DNA from: Clostridiaceae bacterium AF10-41
GTDB lineage: Bacteria; Bacillota; Clostridia; Clostridiales; Clostridiaceae
Direction of reading: 5' to 3'
DNA: 64,000 nt
Assembly: GCA_027686065.1 (NCBI GenBank)
Contig: JAQCTH010000001.1
Coordinates: 85,236 to 149,235, forward strand
The position numbers and the translations under genes are program-made. The notes under the pieces were generated by a model that worked only from the letters and a program-made list of their open reading frames with translations, did no database searches and had not been told where the DNA came from. Every line of letters begins with the position of its first letter. Position 1 is the first letter of the stretch. Below are positions 61,283-64,000 of this stretch, piece after piece.

Positions 61283-63877
61283 ATGAATATCGATAAAATG
61301 ACATTAAGAGTACAGGAAGCATTGAACAATGCAAGTTTATTAGCAGTTAAATATAATCATCAACAAGTTGAACTAATACATTTATTTGGAGCTTTATTAG
61401 AGCAAGAAGATGGATTGATTCCAAATATATTAACTAAGATGGGAATAAAAACTAAATCATTAGATGAAGATTTAAATAAAATATTAGAAAAGATGCCAAA
61501 AGTCTTAGGTGAAGGGGCTAATTCGTCTGGTGTCTATGCAACGAGGCAAATTGAAGAAGCTTTAGTAAAAGCTGAAGATATATCTAAAAAGTTTGAAGAT
61601 TCTTATATTAGTGTTGAGCATATAATGCTTGCAATAATTGAAATAGATAGAAATGGTGAGGTAAAGAATTTATTAAATAAATATAGTATAAATAAAAAGA
61701 CTTTTATGGATATTTTAAAAGAAGTCAGAGGGAATCAAAGAGTAGAAACTCAAGATCCAGAAGGAACTTATGATGCATTAAGTAAATATGGAACAAATCT
61801 TACAAACCTTGCAAAGAAACATAAACTTGATCCAGTTATAGGAAGAGATGAAGAAATCAGAAGGGTTATAAGAATACTTTCAAGAAGAACAAAAAATAAT
61901 CCTGTATTAATTGGTGAGCCTGGAGTTGGGAAAACAGCTATAATAGAAGGATTAGCAGAAAGAATAATTAAAGGAGATGTTCCTGAAGGATTAAAGAATA
62001 AAATTATTTTTTCTCTAGATATGGGGTCACTTATAGCAGGAGCTAAATATAGAGGTGAATTTGAAGAAAGATTAAAAGCTGTATTAAAAGAAGTTCAAAG
62101 TAGTGAAGGAAGAATAATATTATTTATTGATGAAATTCATACTATAGTTGGAGCTGGGAAAACAGATGGTGCAATGGATGCTGGGAATTTAATAAAACCA
62201 TTGTTAGCAAGGGGAGAACTTCATTGTATAGGAGCTACAACTTTTGATGAGTACAGGCAATATATAGAAAAAGATAAAGCACTAGAAAGAAGATTTCAAC
62301 CTGTAATTGTAGAAGAACCTACAGTAGAAGATACTATTTCTATTTTAAGGGGGCTAAAAGAACGATTTGAAATTCATCATGGTGTAAGAATACATGATTC
62401 CTCATTAATAGCTGCAGCAAAATTATCAGATAGATACATTCAAGATAGATATCTTCCAGATAAAGCTATAGATTTAATAGATGAAGCTGGGGCCATGATA
62501 AGAACAGAAATAGATTCAATTCCAACAGAAATAGACAATATAAGAAGAAAATTATTTCAATTAGAAATAGAAAAAGAAGCATTAACTAAAGAAAGCGATG
62601 AGGGATCTAAAAAGAAGTTACAAGCTTTAGAGAAAGATATAGCAGAACTGAAAGCTAATAATGATGAAATGACAGCAAAGTTTGAGAAAGAAAGAGGAGC
62701 GATAGTAAATCTTAGAGATTTGAAGTCTAAATTAGACGATGCAAGAGGAAATTTAGAAGCTGCGCAAAGAAATTATGATTATAATAAAGCGGCAGAGATA
62801 CAGTATAGTATAATTCCATTATTAGAAGAAGAAATAAAGCAAAAAGAAGTAGAAGTAAAGGAAAATTATGAAGGTGCTCTTTTAAAAGAAGAAGTAACTG
62901 AAGAAGAAGTTTCAAAAATACTTTCTAAGTGGACTGGAATACCAGTTACGAATTTATTAGAAGGAGAAAGAGAAAAACTTTTAAGGCTAGAAGATGAGAT
63001 GAACAATAGAGTAATAGGGCAAGAAGAAGCAATAACAGCTGTTTCAAATGCAATATTAAGAGCAAGAGCTGGATTAAAAGATATAAATAAGCCAATAGGA
63101 TCATTTATATTTTTAGGGCCTACAGGAGTGGGTAAGACAGAACTTGCAAAAACTTTAGCTAGAAACTTATTTGATTCTGAAGAAAATATAATAAGGATTG
63201 ATATGTCAGAATATATGGAGAAGCATTCTGTATCAAGATTAGTTGGAGCTCCTCCAGGATATGTAGGATATGATGAAGGTGGTCAACTTACTGAAGCTGT
63301 AAGAAGGAATCCATATAGTGTAATCTTATTTGATGAGATAGAAAAGGCTCATGAAGATGTATTTAATATATTTTTACAAATATTAGATGATGGTAGATTG
63401 ACAGATAATAAGGGAAAGACAGTGGATTTTAAAAATACAATAATAATTATGACATCTAATATAGGAAGCAGCTATCTTTTAGAAAATAAGAGTGAAGAAA
63501 TAGTAGATGATAGTATAAGAATTCAAGTTGAGAATGAAATGAAGTTAAGATTTAAGCCTGAATTTTTAAATAGAGTAGATGATATAATTATGTTTAAACC
63601 ATTATCAGAAAATGGTATTAAGAAAATAATAGATATATTCCTAAGGGATGTTGTAAATAGACTAAAGGATAAGAATATTACTTTAAAAGTTACTGATTCT
63701 GCCAAAACAATGATGGCAAAAGAAGGATATGATCCAGTTTATGGGGCAAGACCATTAAAAAGATATATTCAAAATACACTTGAAAATAATCTGGCAAGAA
63801 AGATTATAAAAGGTGAAATTGGCTATGGTTCAAAAGTTATTGTAGATATACAAGATGACAAAATAATAATAGAATAA
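61283..63877 (+). CDS. clpB: ATP-dependent disaggregase ClpB
   Basis: Hsp100 chaperone of 864 residues that with DnaK resolubilises aggregates. It has an N-terminal Clp_N repeat domain (1-145), NBD1 with Walker A GEPGVGKT (about 211), and the coiled-coil M-domain (about 410-520) that distinguishes ClpB from ClpC and ClpA. NBD2 has GPTGVGKTEL (about 612) and the pore loop PGYVGYDEGG. There is no ClpP-binding IGF loop, as expected. AAGGAGGCG precedes ATG. Heat regulation through CtsR is indicated by the operator upstream. Confidence 0.96.
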   Translation: MNIDKMTLRVQEALNNASLLAVKYNHQQVELIHLFGALLEQEDGLIPNILTKMGIKTKSLDEDLNKILEKMPKVLGEGANSSGVYATRQIEEALVKAEDISKKFEDSYISVEHIMLAIIEIDRNGEVKNLLNKYSINKKTFMDILKEVRGNQRVETQDPEGTYDALSKYGTNLTNLAKKHKLDPVIGRDEEIRRVIRILSRRTKNNPVLIGEPGVGKTAIIEGLAERIIKGDVPEGLKNKIIFSLDMGSLIAGAKYRGEFEERLKAVLKEVQSSEGRIILFIDEIHTIVGAGKTDGAMDAGNLIKPLLARGELHCIGATTFDEYRQYIEKDKALERRFQPVIVEEPTVEDTISILRGLKERFEIHHGVRIHDSSLIAAAKLSDRYIQDRYLPDKAIDLIDEAGAMIRTEIDSIPTEIDNIRRKLFQLEIEKEALTKESDEGSKKKLQALEKDIAELKANNDEMTAKFEKERGAIVNLRDLKSKLDDARGNLEAAQRNYDYNKAAEIQYSIIPLLEEEIKQKEVEVKENYEGALLKEEVTEEEVSKILSKWTGIPVTNLLEGEREKLLRLEDEMNNRVIGQEEAITAVSNAILRARAGLKDINKPIGSFIFLGPTGVGKTELAKTLARNLFDSEENIIRIDMSEYMEKHSVSRLVGAPPGYVGYDEGGQLTEAVRRNPYSVILFDEIEKAHEDVFNIFLQILDDGRLTDNKGKTVDFKNTIIIMTSNIGSSYLLENKSEEIVDDSIRIQVENEMKLRFKPEFLNRVDDIIMFKPLSENGIKKIIDIFLRDVVNRLKDKNITLKVTDSAKTMMAKEGYDPVYGARPLKRYIQNTLENNLARKIIKGEIGYGSKVIVDIQDDKIIIE

Positions 63878-64000
63878 TTAACTCTTGAATAAAGTCTAAA
63901 GAATATAGTTAAGTTAAGAGCATGAATTAAAAAATTAAATTTTAATGAAAACAGAAAGAGGAGAGTGTAAAATAGTCTGTGTAAACTTCAAAAGATGATA
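63878..64000. other. Region after clpB to the window edge
   Basis: AT-rich, no clear terminator hairpin found and no gene start visible before the edge. GAAAGAGGAGAG near 63960 could be a ribosome site for a gene beyond it. Confidence 0.3.

Overview
The window is AT-rich, densely coded DNA from a Gram-positive, low-GC Firmicute, most likely a motile Clostridium (sensu stricto). The evidence is strong purine-rich ribosome binding sites with frequent GTG/TTG starts, intrinsic terminators, an S-box (SAM) riboswitch, LPXTG-anchored surface enzymes with FIVAR modules, motAB and a chemoreceptor, and a CtsR-type box before clpB. The species cannot be fixed from sequence alone. No rRNA, tRNA, CRISPR array, insertion sequence or phage module was seen. 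Nearly all genes are on the + strand; only ftsH and an AraC-type regulator are on the - strand.

Layout. (1) 8-5386: a cell-wall-anchored GH92 alpha-mannosidase-like enzyme whose expected general-acid Glu is Gln. (2) 5615-8903: motA, motB and a membrane chemoreceptor. (3) 9268-20846: a beta-glucan-oligosaccharide operon with a sugar ABC importer (binding protein plus two permeases, no ATPase gene), a very large GH94-like phosphorylase, a GH30 beta-glucanase/glucosidase, a LacI regulator and a second GH94 phosphorylase. Two LacI-type operators lie behind the promoter. (4) 21135-27573: a beta-glucoside PTS locus with two GH1 6-phospho-beta-glycosidases, an RpiR regulator and PTS IIB/IIC/IIA. A shared inverted repeat, TTGTT-N10-AACAA, precedes both GH1 units. 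(5) 27787-29817: small genes, including a stand-alone secreted thioester-domain protein and a PAP2 phosphatase. (6) 30080-37008: a maltose/maltodextrin locus with a PucR-type regulator, malEFG, a LacI regulator and malQ, with three near-identical operators. (7) 37199-40575: a DUF503 gene, then a SAM riboswitch controlling metN-metI-metQ. (8) 40750-44880: a serine beta-lactamase-like hydrolase, an AlaX-type tRNA editing enzyme, a cytosolic-type amidase and an HTH protein, with repeat-rich spacers. (9) 45434-51976: a 2180-residue LPXTG protein joining a GH59 (galactocerebrosidase-type) domain to a GH43_24 exo-beta-1,3-galactanase domain. (10) 52141-58710: a divergent short FtsH, two paralogous proteins of unknown function (one fused to DUF1232) and a tandem pair of HTH-TPR regulators. 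(11) 59014-63877: an AraC regulator with a GH39-like C-terminus, and clpB.

The dominant theme is glycan capture. Two giant anchored enzymes would cut mannose- and galactose-containing host or plant glycans outside the cell. Three separate uptake systems (beta-glucan ABC, beta-glucoside PTS, maltodextrin ABC) each sit with their own cytosolic phosphorylase, phospho-glycosidase or glucanotransferase and their own regulator. The observations most worth following are the GH92 Glu-to-Gln change, the GH59-GH43_24 fusion, the paired unlike GH94 enzymes, the stand-alone thioester-domain protein and the twin-domain DUF1232 locus.
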